Shown here: piece by piece, positions 11,746-23,787 of the stretch
How the letters are laid out: every line of letters begins with the position of its first letter
How positions within the stretch are numbered: position 1 is the first letter of the stretch
Assembly (NCBI GenBank): GCA_023375675.1
Contig: JALQBC010000020.1
Span: forward strand, 496,001-560,000
Origin: Cytospora piceicola
Taxonomy: Eukaryota > Ascomycota > Sordariomycetes > Diaporthales > Cytosporaceae
DNA: 64,000 bases
Reading direction: 5' to 3'
Translations under genes and position numbers: made by a program
Notes under the pieces: model-generated
The model's input: the letters and a program-made list of their open reading frames with translations, nothing else
What the model was told of the DNA's origin: nothing
The model's database searches: none

Positions 11746-14399
11746 CAGCGTGCCTTGGGCGTTTTTAAAATAATCAGCGGCGCGGTATGGTACATTCTCC
11801 CCCCATGTCCACCGTCGTTTACACAGTACCTAGGTAGATTAGGCGCCGCGGCTTTGAATGAGGCGCTGTTGCTTAACCGGTCTGCGGTGACACACAAGCG
11901 CGGGGTGGGCATGTACGCAGTATATGAAGCTGCTGCTGCAAGACATTTCAAGCTGTTTCATGCCCTGTCGTCAACGAACTGATCGTGCCGAGCGCAGGCC
12001 TCCCTCGACAACACGCCCTCGACGGAGTCGACGTGGCTCTATCGCTTGTTCCTCGACGTTCCTCCCCGTCTGGACCCGTCGGCCGTCGGCCTGGCAGTCA
12101 GCCTTCCTTCGCGTGAGTGACGGGGCCGCACAAAGACACACGAGTCGTCCGTCGTCTCGGCCTCGCCGTCAGGTTTCGATGATCCCGACTTCGTCACCCC
12201 ACACATCCTTTCCGTCCTGCCAAGTTGGCCGGGCAGTAACAAAAACACACATACACACACACACACGCACAAAAAACGTCATCCCGTCGCCTTTGGATCT
12301 TGAGTGCTAGAATTTTCTCTCGTGGCCAGCAGAGAGCCACAACAGCACACTGCGCCAGACGAGGGGCTGGCCTCACGAGTCATCCATGGCCCATGGCCCG
12401 AAGTGTAAAACAGAGCCGCGACGCTGGGGAAGGAAGGTTGCCCCCTTCGATATGTATGTATGCGTTGGCAGTACATATATACGCAGTGTGGTGACGACAG
12501 AACTCAGACAGGCAAACCCTGCCTGCCTGCTGGATCCTGCAGGCGAACGCTCTTCCTGGGGCAAGTTGTGTTGTAGATGCCAGACCGGTAGACCCCAGAA
12601 AGGGTTTAGCTATAATCTAGATATGCAAGGCATGCTTCGAGATGGTGTGAACGAGTTGTCAACGTCTCAGACGTGTGCTGTGGCTTGAACTTGAACTTTT
12701 TTTTCTGTCGTCAGAGCGTTGTCCTGTGCCCCGGTTTCGTGGTGCTTCCAAGGCTCGCGGAATTGACCTGCCTTGTAGGGCCGACTGCCGATTGCGAATA
12801 TGTCGCATCCACAAACCAGCACTCCCCCGTGCTTGCTTTTCGCTGAAACAATGCTCTTTCCTGACCAACTTTAGATTCTCGAAGATTGGGGGGGGGGGTT
12901 AGAAACAGTTCTGTATGTCAGCCCTAACCCTAGCAGACGTTGTGGATTCCAAGGTTCCAAGGTTGTGGGAACCGAGAAGGTACCTGAATACTTGCCCCTC
13001 CAAGCAGGACCTGGAGCACGTGGGGTTTGTGTGGGATCAAGAAATGGATTATCAGTGATCATATCCACAAGGGATTTATGAGTTTGAGAACAGTTGTAAT
13101 AAGCCAAAACTCAAGCGGACTCTCTTTCTACACATATTCTAGACTAAACTAACTGTATATGGGTGCGGATCGATCAAGTGCCGGTCCTAGACCACTCTAT
13201 TGAATATGTTAACAGATTCATTAACTGCGGCACAGCTGCGAGTCGAGGGCGATGACTGAGACATCGATGGTGCACAAGCTAGCGAAGACGACCTGATGAT
13301 GGGATTGACGCATGTGAACGTGTATGACCTTGTATTACAAACTACTGCATCTCGTAAACCAGACGCACGGTGTGTTACCTGCGAATTCAGCGAGTCCATC
13401 GCTAGGGAGGGCCCCGAGAGCAAGGACGCAGCTGCTGCTTGGATGACTAGCAAGAGATGGCATAAGGACCGACAGTATTGATCCTCCAGATTGCATGGGC
13501 CGAGATGGAGTATTGTCCCTGGTTACGAACGGAGTTATTCAGGTCCGGCCGCGAGTCTTTACCTGGGAGGTTGATATGACAGTTCTGTGCCCTTTGCTTG
13601 TAAACGGGCAAGGGTCCGTCTGCTGAACGGTCATCATCATTGGCCAGCACGAATTAAGGTTTGCTTCCGTGCCGGGGGCGTCGGGCCGTTGCCGTTTGCC
13701 GCCCGATACGGAAGGAGGCAGCAACCTGCGCCGTGCGTGCCACCATCGCCGATGGTCTTGCATCTGCATTGATCTGTAGAGAAGAAACAATACAATCCGT
13801 CGTACTCATCATCGCCATCTTCATTGTTGGACCTGTCACCTCTGGGTGCGTATAGGTACCACGCCGTCCCTGGCCCGGTTGACGCCCGGCGCGCTACTCG
13901 GATTGGTGCAAGATGCGCTACCAGAGAGCTCTCGTTAAACATTCCTGAATCATGGATCAACCCGCCAGCGGCGTGGTATCCCAATAGATTTAGTCCGCCC
14001 GTAGCCGAGTACAACCCATCTCCTTCGGCGTACGAGACGCCCGGTTGATCGATATGGCACGCACCCCGAGGCATCGAGCCTGCGGAGCAAGCGGATGCCC
14101 TCCCCTCGACACAGCGTATCGCAGTACGACATGGGTGTCGCAACATTTGAACAGCAGCTCGGATGCATACTTACCTAAGTAGTTTGTACTGCGGACCTGT
14201 TCGATTTCTCGAGATCGTTGCATTTCCAAGATACTGCGGCCAGGCCGTATGGGACACTCGACTGCTCGTCTGAGGTCGATACGATTCAGGGGTCACTCCT
14301 GGCCGAGTCGAGTGCCGTGAGAAGATTTTCTCCGGCCCCGCATTTCCAATATAAACCCATCGAAAAGCTGGTTTTCAACGACAAGGCGTCTTTCAAGAC

Positions 14400-14491
14400 G
14401 CCCGGCTAGCTCAATCGGTAGAGCGTGAGACTCTTAGTATCTCACGATTCTGATTATCTCAAGGTTGTGGGTTCGACCCCCACGTCGGGCT
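14400..14491 (+). tRNA. tRNA-Lys (anticodon CTT) with a 19-nt intron
   Basis: The acceptor arm GCCCGGC pairs with GTCGGGC with one G-U pair. The D arm is GCTCAATCGGTAGAGC. The anticodon stem TGAGA/TCTCA encloses the loop CTCTTAA, with anticodon CTT at 14433-14435. A 19-nt intron, 14437-14455, sits one base 3' of the anticodon, the standard eukaryotic position. The T arm contains GGTTCGACCCC, which doubles as the B box. T-runs follow 30 bases downstream. Confidence 0.95.
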
Positions 14492-14518
14492 CAATTCCCG
14501 GCGATTATCGCCTCATTT

Positions 14519-14537
14519 CATTTTTTATCTTTTTTTG
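14519..14537 (+). terminator. RNA polymerase III terminator of tRNA-Lys
   Basis: A run of six T and another of seven T on the sense strand begin about 30 bases after the tRNA 3' end, as expected for Pol III termination. Confidence 0.7.
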
Positions 14538-15023
14538 GTTGAGAATGGAGCATTCGGTGGTGGTGGTGTTGTTGGTACTGTGGGTGTTGAAGGAGGGAGA
14601 CGGATTGTTGGGGTCCGCATGTTGTCTGACGAGACACGCCTGATTTCCCGGCGACGATCCGCCTATCGTTTTTCTCTCTTTCTTGCTTCCTTGGTAAAGA
14701 CAGGCCGGTCTTGTTACGGCCGGGACCCCCCCCCCCGTTCTCCGGTTTTTTTTTCTTCGTAGGTGCTCTTTGTATGTAAGTTAACCCTTGCGTGACGTGT
14801 CGTGTCTCTACTCGGCGTCTCATCTTTGGGGCGCATATGTGCTGTGCTGCGTGCGCCACCCCGGGCCGGTAGACATGAGGGTCTATGGGGTAGATGTCTT
14901 CCTCCGATGGGCTCAGCTTCATTTTGCAATGTCTTTTTGATATATCGACGAGCCTCTTAAGGAGCACGATATCTCTCTCCACCACCTTAGGATGCCTCTT
15001 GAAAAGCATCATTTGCATCCAGT
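14538..15023. other. spacer between tRNA-Lys and the SesB-like gene
   Basis: No gene seen. It contains a C13-like run near 14727 followed by a T-run, and presumably the promoter of the following gene. Confidence 0.5.
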
Positions 15024-17493
15024 ATGGTTTCGTTCCTCAAATCTATCAAATCTGTCAAATCCGTTGGCTCGGATGAGTCGACATTGGCGCCATGCCTTCC
15101 AACTGTCTCGCTCGGACTGACCATCTTGCACCCCGAGGGTGATGACAATTCTGCATTGGTAGAGTGAGAAGCCGGCACACCGAGAATGCATTTCCTTGGA
15201 CGTGCTATGCTAACTTGGACACCGTAAAGCATCGTCACAGTTCATGGGCTGTCTGGGCATCCTCAGAACACATGGACCAATTTCACCACTGAGCACTATT
15301 GACCCCTGCAATCGCTCCCTGGGGATATTCCCCGGTCACGCATCATGACATTTGGCCACAGCACAAGTGTTTCGCCTTTGCACAGAAGCACAGGGTTGAT
15401 ACCAGACATCGCTAGGCAATTGGTCAGCCATTTGCACAACAAGAGGACAAGTGAAGGCGTAAGAGAGACTTCCCGAGTGGCGGATGAATGACTCCGGAAC
15501 CGACAACATCCCACAGCAAAGGCAACGCCCCATTATTTTTATTGCTCATTCTCTCGGCGGCATCGTGATCAAGGAGGTAAGATGGCTCGAGACAGTCGAC
15601 CTAGGAACATTTGAAGGCTTCTCCAAGACCCTGAGCTTTTACTGATGCAGTTGCATGTCAGTTTCTCCATACCGCCTCCATTAGTGGACACAAGGGCCTT
15701 GCAAGTTCTGTCTGTGGTATCCTCTTCCTTGGCACTCCTCACAGAGGCAGCCATACTGCCAGTTTCATGGACGTAGTTAGTGGCATACTGAAGCCCCTGC
15801 TCGGCCGCCCAGCCGATACCATCATCAAAGATCTCTCCACCAATAGTCGGCATCTTCAGGAGCTCGATCAGCTGTTGAGATTCACGCTGAACAAGATTGA
15901 TGTCTACAGCTTCTATGAGCTGCTGCCCATGCACCCCATGAAGAAGCCCGTATGCATATTTTGCCACTGGTGTTTGCACGTGTGCGGTGGACTAAGACAT
16001 CACAGGTTGTCGAAAGGCACTCGGCACTGCTCAATATCCCAAGCGAATACGAACAGATCGGTCTCGAAGCAGACCACAGGCAGATGTGCAAGCCGCCTGA
16101 CCGCAGTCACCCCATCTACGAGACGATTGCGCAGCGCGTGATCACTATTATGAACAGACAGATCGAGAAAGGTTGGTGGCTGGCACATCTTCGTACTTTG
16201 GGGTTGAGCTGACACAAAGCGACAGCACAATATTCCAGCGACCTGATAGAAATGACCAACAAATTTTTCACGAAACAGATAGAACACATATCGGTGCTAA
16301 AGAAGGAGCTGGGCGAAGACCAAACAGGTCCGGATGTTCCAATGCTGTCCGCCCTAGTTCAACAGTCATCGACTTTCCATGTCAAGCCCACGTGGAAGTC
16401 TGGTGCTCCCGATACCCACGGCCTCGAAGAGGTGGCCGATTCGCTCCCAATACAGAAAGTCAAAGTCTTCGTAGATGGGATGCAAAGGCTCATGGACCGA
16501 GCCGATTCACTTCAGGACATGATCATGGAAACAGAGCGCCAATACGAAAGACGGAAGGCCCAAGCTCGTATCGAGGCGGAGCGCAGGATCAACGAGCAAC
16601 AGATCCAGGAGCTTACGGCAGAGAACGCCCGTCTGAAGGAAAGACTCGTGGAAGGAAATAGTGGCCATGCTGCTCCTTCGTGCCCCACGGGTTCTCTCCA
16701 CGAATCCTCCCGGCCTCGACGGCGTGGGAAACCAAAGTCGCATAATTTGACGCACGTTCAGACTTCGCACCACCTGCCCCCCCAGGCTTCCCAATCTCGA
16801 CAGGATATGCAAAAAAGCCCACAGATGACGACAGTCCCTCTTCAGCTTCAACAACCTCTTGGTTATGAGACTGTTGACCCAGAGGTTGCGCAAGAGCCAA
16901 TTCTGGAATTGGGAGGAAGGCAGAAAAAAATGATGTATTTCGCGTTTGAAGGACGACTACACCTATCGAAGGATGCGGATTCTCTCGACCCGGTCTCGCC
17001 GTCCGGTGGCGGCGAGCATAAGCAGGACGCGGCCAGTGTCAGCGATCATGCGCGACTGATCACAGACTCGCCCGGAAGCGGTTTGGAACCCACCCAGCAT
17101 GAGGCTCGAACAAAGGCGAGAGCTCATCCCGTACCCCTAGAAGAAAGCATGCCGGCGCGCGCGAGGGGAGCGTCAACTGGTCATGAATGGTCGCCGGTTC
17201 CTATGCCCGAGCATCGGGAAGTCAGCAGAGGAGGGGCAAGACAGATTGCAACTGTAGTACGTCTGGAACCAGACGTAAGCATGTCGCCCCCAACGAAGAA
17301 AAGAAAAGCGCCATACAGCAGTTCGCTTCCGGCACCAGCGTTCGCCGACCCGCCCGAGGCCCACCAGGTCAAACTCCTTAGCGAGAACAAGGTGCAGATG
17401 GTGCACATGATTGGGGCCCTCAACGACATGTTGCGAATTGGGCAGCTTGTTTTGAAGTCTGGCGAGCCGGCATGGGAACCGACCGAGCCATGA
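15024..17493 (+). pseudogene. SesB-like alpha/beta-hydrolase gene interrupted by one in-frame TGA
   Basis: Six exons can be read: 15024-15163, 15230-15458, 15517-15576, 15662-15949, 16006-16171 and 16220-17493. All five introns (48-85 bp) keep one frame across 719 codons including the final stop. The product would start MVSFLKSIKS and contain the hydrolase signatures VTVHGLSGHPQNTW (oxyanion/HG motif), PIIFIAHSLGGIVIKE (nucleophile Ser), GILFLGTPHRGS and ERHSALLNIPSEYE..EADH (catalytic His region). These match the esterase-like effector domain (SesB/DUF676 type) found at the N-terminus of many fungal NLR proteins. No NACHT or NB-ARC follows; instead there are about 430 residues with a coiled coil near 16480-16660 and a disordered tail. 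Codon 71, normally the Trp of a YWP motif, is TGA (15300-15302). No intron can remove it, so the gene is either recently inactivated, a sequencing error or a readthrough case. Confidence 0.75.
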
Positions 17494-20400
17494 GGCTGGA
17501 TGGAGGGGATTGTGCGTGGACGTGTTGGACACAAGATGGCTGAGGGAGCCGGACCTCTTACCAGCCGGACTCGTGCAGCCAGCTACCCGCTCGCTTAAGA
17601 CCCCGCTCCGTATGATACTCGGAGCTCTGCTGGACCCGCGTATACGGGGCCCAACGATGGCCACGTCTCGTAGGGAGATCTTCCGGTGCTCTCATCACCA
17701 AGCGCAATATGGGAACGCGCAGAGAATCCCGTAGTCTCGGTTGCTATACCGACAAAGGTTACACTGGACGTGAAATACAAGACAGTGACCAGCAGTGCCG
17801 ACGCCATTGGTGTGACCGTGGACGGTAATAGTTGCCAAATGCCGCGCCGGATGGAGAAGCCAAGGCCGAGTGCAGGGCGCAAAATAGGATAGGCGATATG
17901 AAGCAATTCGCAGACCTTGCCTAGGCCGGCTGGCCATATTAATGTACGCCGTTGGGCTGAATACATGCCCCATATTTGACGCCCTTCCGGTCATGTCCAA
18001 ACACCACAGTGAAGGGTATCTGACTTAGCTGCGTGTTCTCTGGTGGCCTTGACGTGACACAATGTACATCAACAATCACTCCTGCAGGAACGGTCTGGCT
18101 TACTCCATATGTCCCACCACCACCGGTAAGTGGTGACAACATGGGACATGGACAACGACCGCAACGACCTCTTGGCGAGGGGGCCTCCAGTCTTTACTCG
18201 TCGTCGACGTTGGCTGACTGCCCCGTTCCCCTCCCCGAGGCCACATGACGATGATGATTCTGCTGGCAGACACGGAGAGGGGCGGAGGCGGATGATCGGT
18301 GAGCAGGGCCTGTCGGGCTTCTCTGGCCTGTGTCGTTGCAGCTGGAGTGGCGCCGACATGGCGACAAGGGGTTAGCTTGGCAGACTACCGTGGGCACGCG
18401 TGGCTACCCCGCAAAGCGCTTAATATGGGAGTGGGGCGCGTGGTAAAAATAAGTCAGGGGTGGAAGGGAAATAGGGGTCCTATTCAGTGTTGCCCTGGTC
18501 TCATCTGATAGACGGATGAGGTGATAAGGGTCGTTGTTGTTGTCGTTGCTGCTAGTAAGTGGGAGGTTACTCGTCAACTGGTGAAAGGAAAAACGAATTG
18601 TGGAGGATTCGGCCCGGCAGGACCACATCTTGCCGATCTTCGGAAGTTGAAACTTGATTGGGAGAGACTGGTGATTATCGTCGAAGAGGCTCACAGACAG
18701 AGTATAAAAAAAATGATGATGATGCAGTACTAGTACATACATGGCTACATACTATGCTAGGCAATCTAGGCTGCATGAAGATGGGGAAAAGGGGTCAAGG
18801 TTATGGCGGTCATAATTTCCCCTGAATTGAATGGCTTCCCAGCCGCCAGATTCGCGAAGATCACTCAGGCCAACAACCGCAACGATCAGCAGTTGAAGAT
18901 GGATTATCAATCTATAATCTACAGGGCAGAGAAGGAAAGGTAAGGTGAGAGCAGGGCTGGCAGACTGACAGACCACAAACTAGTACAGGCTGAGAGGCGT
19001 TCCTGACAACATGTGACACTGATTGTCCAGATATCTGACTATCTACGTAGATACAAGATAGTACCTAGATATTCTCCACAATGGATGTCGAGAAGGGGGC
19101 TGGATTCATCAATTTGCCCGGGACTACGGCGTAAAAGGCCCCACAAGCCGTTTGATCATTACGGAAGGGAATGAGAACAATAACGTGCACCAGAAAAGAG
19201 TTGTGCCGTGCCTGCGCGCGCGCCCGTTCCGTTCGGGGGGTAAATCATATTCGGGGCATAAATCATAAAGGAAAGGAACGGAAGGATGAGCCGGGAGCAT
19301 ATAATCATTGGAAAAGGAAGGAGTCGATAGATACATACTCAACTAAGTATGTAACAAGCAACATTGAACAAAGTCAGCCGGGACATGCTATGTAAGAGAG
19401 ACAAAGTCCAACCAATCAATCGTGCAGACGTAAGGAAACGTCTTTAACCTCTTCCTGGTTTCTTCCGGAAGTCTCTCTCATCCCCATCCATTATTCCTTA
19501 CCTACTAAGTACATAGGTATCTAGGTAGGTAGTCTGCCCTGTCTTCCCAGCACCCGGACTAGACCATCATTGAACCTATCCATCCTTCTCCAGCTCTTTG
19601 TGGCCACATAGCTCCGTACACCCATCACCACCCATAAGTACTACTATTACCACCACCACCACCACCACTACTTCCTAGATACTGTTCACCGGTTCACTGA
19701 TACACATGAGCAGAGAAGCACTCTGCATTTGTTTATGAACATCGGAAAACAACCGTATGATCCTTTAAAGTCCCGGCTATTCGTTTTCGGCCGACAGCGA
19801 GAGCCTGCATACCAGCAACCTAAGGATTATTAGTGGTGGAGTCGAGCAATTAAACCGACAGCGCCGCCTTTCCCACCCTACTACCACCATCCCCCCCCCC
19901 TCCCACTTCCAACGTCATTTGCACCTGGTCTAGTTCCCACGCCAGAATCTTCCGACCCGGGTCAGCGAGCCTCGGAGTGTCGGGTGCACTACAATTAGTA
20001 TCCGTACTGGTATTGGTACTGGTACTTATCTAGATCGCCGGGACAAAACCTGACTGGTGTCCAGCTGAACCGAGCACAACTCATCTACTCCCCTGTTCAT
20101 AACAGACCTCTTGGCATCTTTCCTCTTGGCATCTTTCTTCCTCACTTCTCTTCCCAAGAGAGATTTTGACAATCATCCGAGTGAACCTTCCTCTCGGTTC
20201 AACCCAACCCAGCTCGCCATCAGCCGTTACCGGTCAATCCGTCTCCAGTCATCCGTCACCGGTTACCAGTCACGAGTCAATTGCGCCTGCACTTTGATAT
20301 CCAGCTGTTAGAACTTCAGCGAGCCTTTGTTATTCTGTCATATCATTTCACTGTGCTGCAGTCTACGTGGAAGAGTAAGGCCGCAAAGGGGCAAGAGACA

Positions 20401-21259
20401 GAAGAAAGAACAGAAGAAGAACACAGTCGTTACTACGAGCACGTGTTTGCTGCCAGCACGGACAATTACTCACGGACATCACCATCGAGCGCATCGCATT
20501 CCATCCGGCTCGCCGACTAACGCAGACCAAGACCACGCTGCTGTGCTGTACCTGTACCTGTACCTGTACCGGTGAACCGAACCCGATCGCTCACGAGTCA
20601 CCGACTCAACGTTCGCCGCATCCGAGAAACCACCAATCCGTTTCCGTCGCGTCTCCGACTGAAGTTCACCCGTGAAAGTCGTGGTATGCCGCTAGTGTAG
20701 CCCAAACAACAAGAAGAGCCAAGAGATTCCTGAGCGAGTCCAAGACATACTCCGAGACAAGAGCGACTTTGGGAGAAGAGCAAAAGGCGAAAAGGGAAAA
20801 GTGAGAAGCAACATCTGAAGAAGCGAGCAAAAGAGAAGAAGAAGAGAAACCAGGACTGGCCTCGTGTGGGATCTTTGGTATATCCTTCCTTGGTATCCTT
20901 GAAACTCGTCAACTACATCCGTGCCTGGTTGAAAGGGCATCGAAGCGAGAAGAAAGTTGGGTGTTTGGACGCAATTTGTGCACTTGTTGGACCAAGCGGG
21001 ACACACACAGACACACACAGACACACAAGAGAGACAAACCCCTGACACGAATCTCGGGAACCTCGTCTGCCTTGATCCATTGCTGGAGAAAACAAACGTG
21101 CATTCATTCAGGCAATCATTGGGAATCTGAATGACCAGATTGATCGAATCCATCCATCGACCAACCTAACCCACTCTTTTGCCCCCTATCCTATCTGCCC
21201 AAGTTCCAAAACAATACCAAAACAGAAACCAGAACCAGAACCAAAACCCAAAACAAAAA
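17494..21259. other. long spacer upstream of Pal1
   Basis: About 3.8 kb with no gene I can support. A possible exon fragment lies on the plus strand near 18033-18126 (TPAGTVWLTPYVPPPP followed by a GTAAGT donor), but I could not connect it to other exons. Repeats include (ACC)n near 19647-19670, (CTGTAC)n at 20545-20570 and ACAC/ACAG runs near 21000-21030. The 55 bases before the Pal1 start are a CCAAAA-rich leader. Confidence 0.5.
20545..20570. repeat. (CTGTAC)n repeat
   Basis: Four tandem CTGTAC units in the spacer upstream of Pal1. Confidence 0.8.
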
Positions 21260-23787
21260 ATGGCTGCTACCCAACCAGACTTCCGAGGTGAGCAACACAA
21301 CAAAAAGCCCTGTCCCCAAAACCCAAGACCCAAGACCCAAGACAGCCAGCCAGCCGCAGCCGCCCACACTTGCACATCTTTCTACCTACCCACACGCATA
21401 TCAGTCCCAGTCACCCAATCATCCAATCATCCAATCATCCAATTACGCCCAATCACCCAAACCCCTCTCCCAATCACTTGGCAAGGCACAGACAGAGACA
21501 GAGAGAAGAGAGGCAGCCAAACTTGGAAATACCCTGGTATTATCTAGGTACTCTTTTCCTTTTCCCAATATCATCCACCCCGGCCCCCACCCTTTTTGGG
21601 GATTGATATACATAGAAAAGGAGTTATTGGTTGTGTGTCTCTCTGTCCAGGTGTGGGCATCGGCTGTATACTTGGCCTTTGCAATCTACGGGGGTTCCCT
21701 CTACGAGGGTCACTTTTACGGGGGTCCCTCTACGCACTGCAAGTGGAAGGAGCTCCCCCTCCCCGCCCCAAGTCTGTGCTGGGTGGCCTGGCGGGGGTCC
21801 ACCTGGACCACTGAACCCACTGTGTCATGCAAGGAGATTGCTGTTTCATCTTTCCCTATCACAATCGTCATTTACCTGCAATGTGCCATTCACCCTCCCC
21901 CTCCCGATCCATCAACGACCAAATTCCACTGACGACCTGCCTCCTGTTCGGGGTTCATAGATCAACCATCTCCCGGCTTGAGCCACAGCCTGTCTTCGAA
22001 CAATCCTTTTCGAAACCGTGCTGTGTCGCCCTTGCCAAAACCTCCTTCTTCCCCCTTTGACAACGTTGACTGGCAGCCCCTACAACAAAAACAACAACAT
22101 ATGTCGTCGCTACCTTCTTCCAACAACCCATTTCTTGATGCAACACAGATATCTTCACCACAGATATCATATTCAAAGCCACAGTCAGAAAAGTTGATCC
22201 CCGAACTCGACGACCCAACAGACACAATGGCTGAGAAGACTACCACCCCTCCTACTGCCGATGAGCTCTTTGTAAGTGGTTTCACCCTCCTCCGCCCTCC
22301 TGCATTCTAAAGAGACGCGACCGCGACAAACCTTACTACACACTGCATACCACACCACACCACGCCCCATCGCGTCGATAAATCATAACAGCACCTGCAC
22401 TAGCACCGTACTTTGTTTTGCCTTGTGTGGATGCATTGCACCTCACAGCAAACCCCACCCACCTTTCCTCCTTTACTCTGCTAACACATTCCCTCCCTTT
22501 ACAGGCTGGCCTCACAATTGGAGACAGTGACAGAAAGAAGGTGCCCCCTGCACGACCACCCCCAATGAATCGCCCAGGCGGTGAAAACATGCCCCCGTCA
22601 GGCAGACGCGGACCTCCCCCTCCACACAGACCCAGCCGATCACAGGAAGAGGCTTTGCGAGCTCGTCGACAGCGCCCCAACGGCGATGGTCCCAGCTCTC
22701 CTCCCCGCCGCGCCGTCCCACCTCGACCCCGACGCAACTCCGACTCCTCTCTCGCTGAGAGGCCCCTCACCGATGAGGAGAAGAAGGCTCGTGAGCGTAG
22801 ACGTCGCGAGCGGGACGACCGCAAGCGCCGTGAGGGTGGTGGTCGCGAGGCCCGTGATTCCAAGGGCAAGCCCAGGCGCCACCACGACATGGACCTGATT
22901 GACAGCCTTGATGCGACTAGCATTTACGGTACTGGTAGTAAGTTTAGCCTTGTATCGCAGCTTCCCAGGTCTACGCTAACCAAGGCCCTCCTACAGTCTT
23001 CCACCATGCTGGCCCCTACGACGCTGTCATTCAGTCTCGCAGCACAACCAACAAGCGCCCCTCGCCAATGGAGGCCTTTGCCAAGGATTCTGCCAACATG
23101 TCCATGGGTGGTTCTGGCCCTCTCAACTCCCGAGCCGATCACGCTACATTCATGGGAGTCGCGACTGACGAGGCTTACATCGACTTCTCTACTGGCGCCC
23201 CCCCTGCCAGGAAGGACCCGGCTGTCTTCGACCCCCACAGACGCGCCTCCGTTATTTACGGTGACAACACTGATGGCCTCGGAACCACCACCTTCCTCGA
23301 GGGTACACCGGCTGCCAGGGCTGCCGTGCAGAAGGCCGAGCAGGAGAGCACCCTGCTGGGTGTGGACAACGGCGGACTCCAGCGAAAGAAGTCGTTGGCT
23401 CAGCGCATCCGAGGCATCAACCGACCCCCCAGAGGCGAATTCCCACCTCCCTCTGGTCGCTTGACCAACCCTGATGGCGCCTACCGCGACCACGTCTCGT
23501 CCGCCAGCATGTCGAGCTCTCGCAACGAGGCCAACCCGTTCTTTGCTGAGTATGAACCCAGCAAGGATGGCGAGGAGCAGATCTCGGTGCGCGAGACCGG
23601 TGGCGGACAATCTACGCCTCCTCTTCCCGGAAGTCTCGAGCGACGTTCCACTACCGATGCGCTGGGTGGATTGGAGGGGCCCAAGAAGGCCAGCGGTGGC
23701 GGTGGTGGTGGTCTCCTCGGTCGCATGAAGAGTTTGAAGGGAGGCCCTCGACGACCTTCCAACAACTACAACGGAGAGGCGGCCTAG
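21260..23787 (+). CDS. Pal1-family cell morphology protein
   Basis: Four exons, 21260-21287, 21961-22271, 22505-22937 and 22997-23787, encode 520 residues. The hallmark of the Pal1 family, LDATSIYGTG followed by FHHAGPYDA, spans the last splice junction, near residues 245-268. Three NPF tripeptides (NNPFRNR, NNPFLDA, EANPFFAEY) are ligands for EH domains, consistent with Pal1 acting with endocytic coat factors at cortical sites of polarised growth. A basic stretch (EEKKARERRRRERDDRKRR) precedes the core motif. The first exon is only 28 nt and the first intron 673 nt. That intron is unusually long for this window and contains CAATCATC repeats at about 21413-21470. The start is chosen at the ATG after an A-rich leader, giving MAATQPDFRD. 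Confidence 0.9.

Larger units (their letters stand above)
8718..14399. other. long repeat-rich intergenic region
   Basis: About 5.7 kb with no gene I can support. It carries several microsatellites and minisatellites (listed separately), many copies of TACCTAGGTA-like motifs between about 10855 and 11840, and scattered short frames without recognisable products. The first few hundred bases are the promoter side of the 8717 gene. The last kilobase before the tRNA has higher GC and contains a 169-codon minus-strand frame (13637-14146) that I could not assign. Confidence 0.5.

Noticed and set aside
13637..14146. 169-codon minus-strand frame
   Set aside because: Open and of fairly normal composition, but without a known domain, intron support or promoter signs. 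It could be real; I cannot support it.
17686..18142. Possible small secreted-protein exons
   Set aside because: Fragments such as TPAGTVWLTPYV look protein-like and a GTAAGT donor follows, but I found no consistent exon chain or start.
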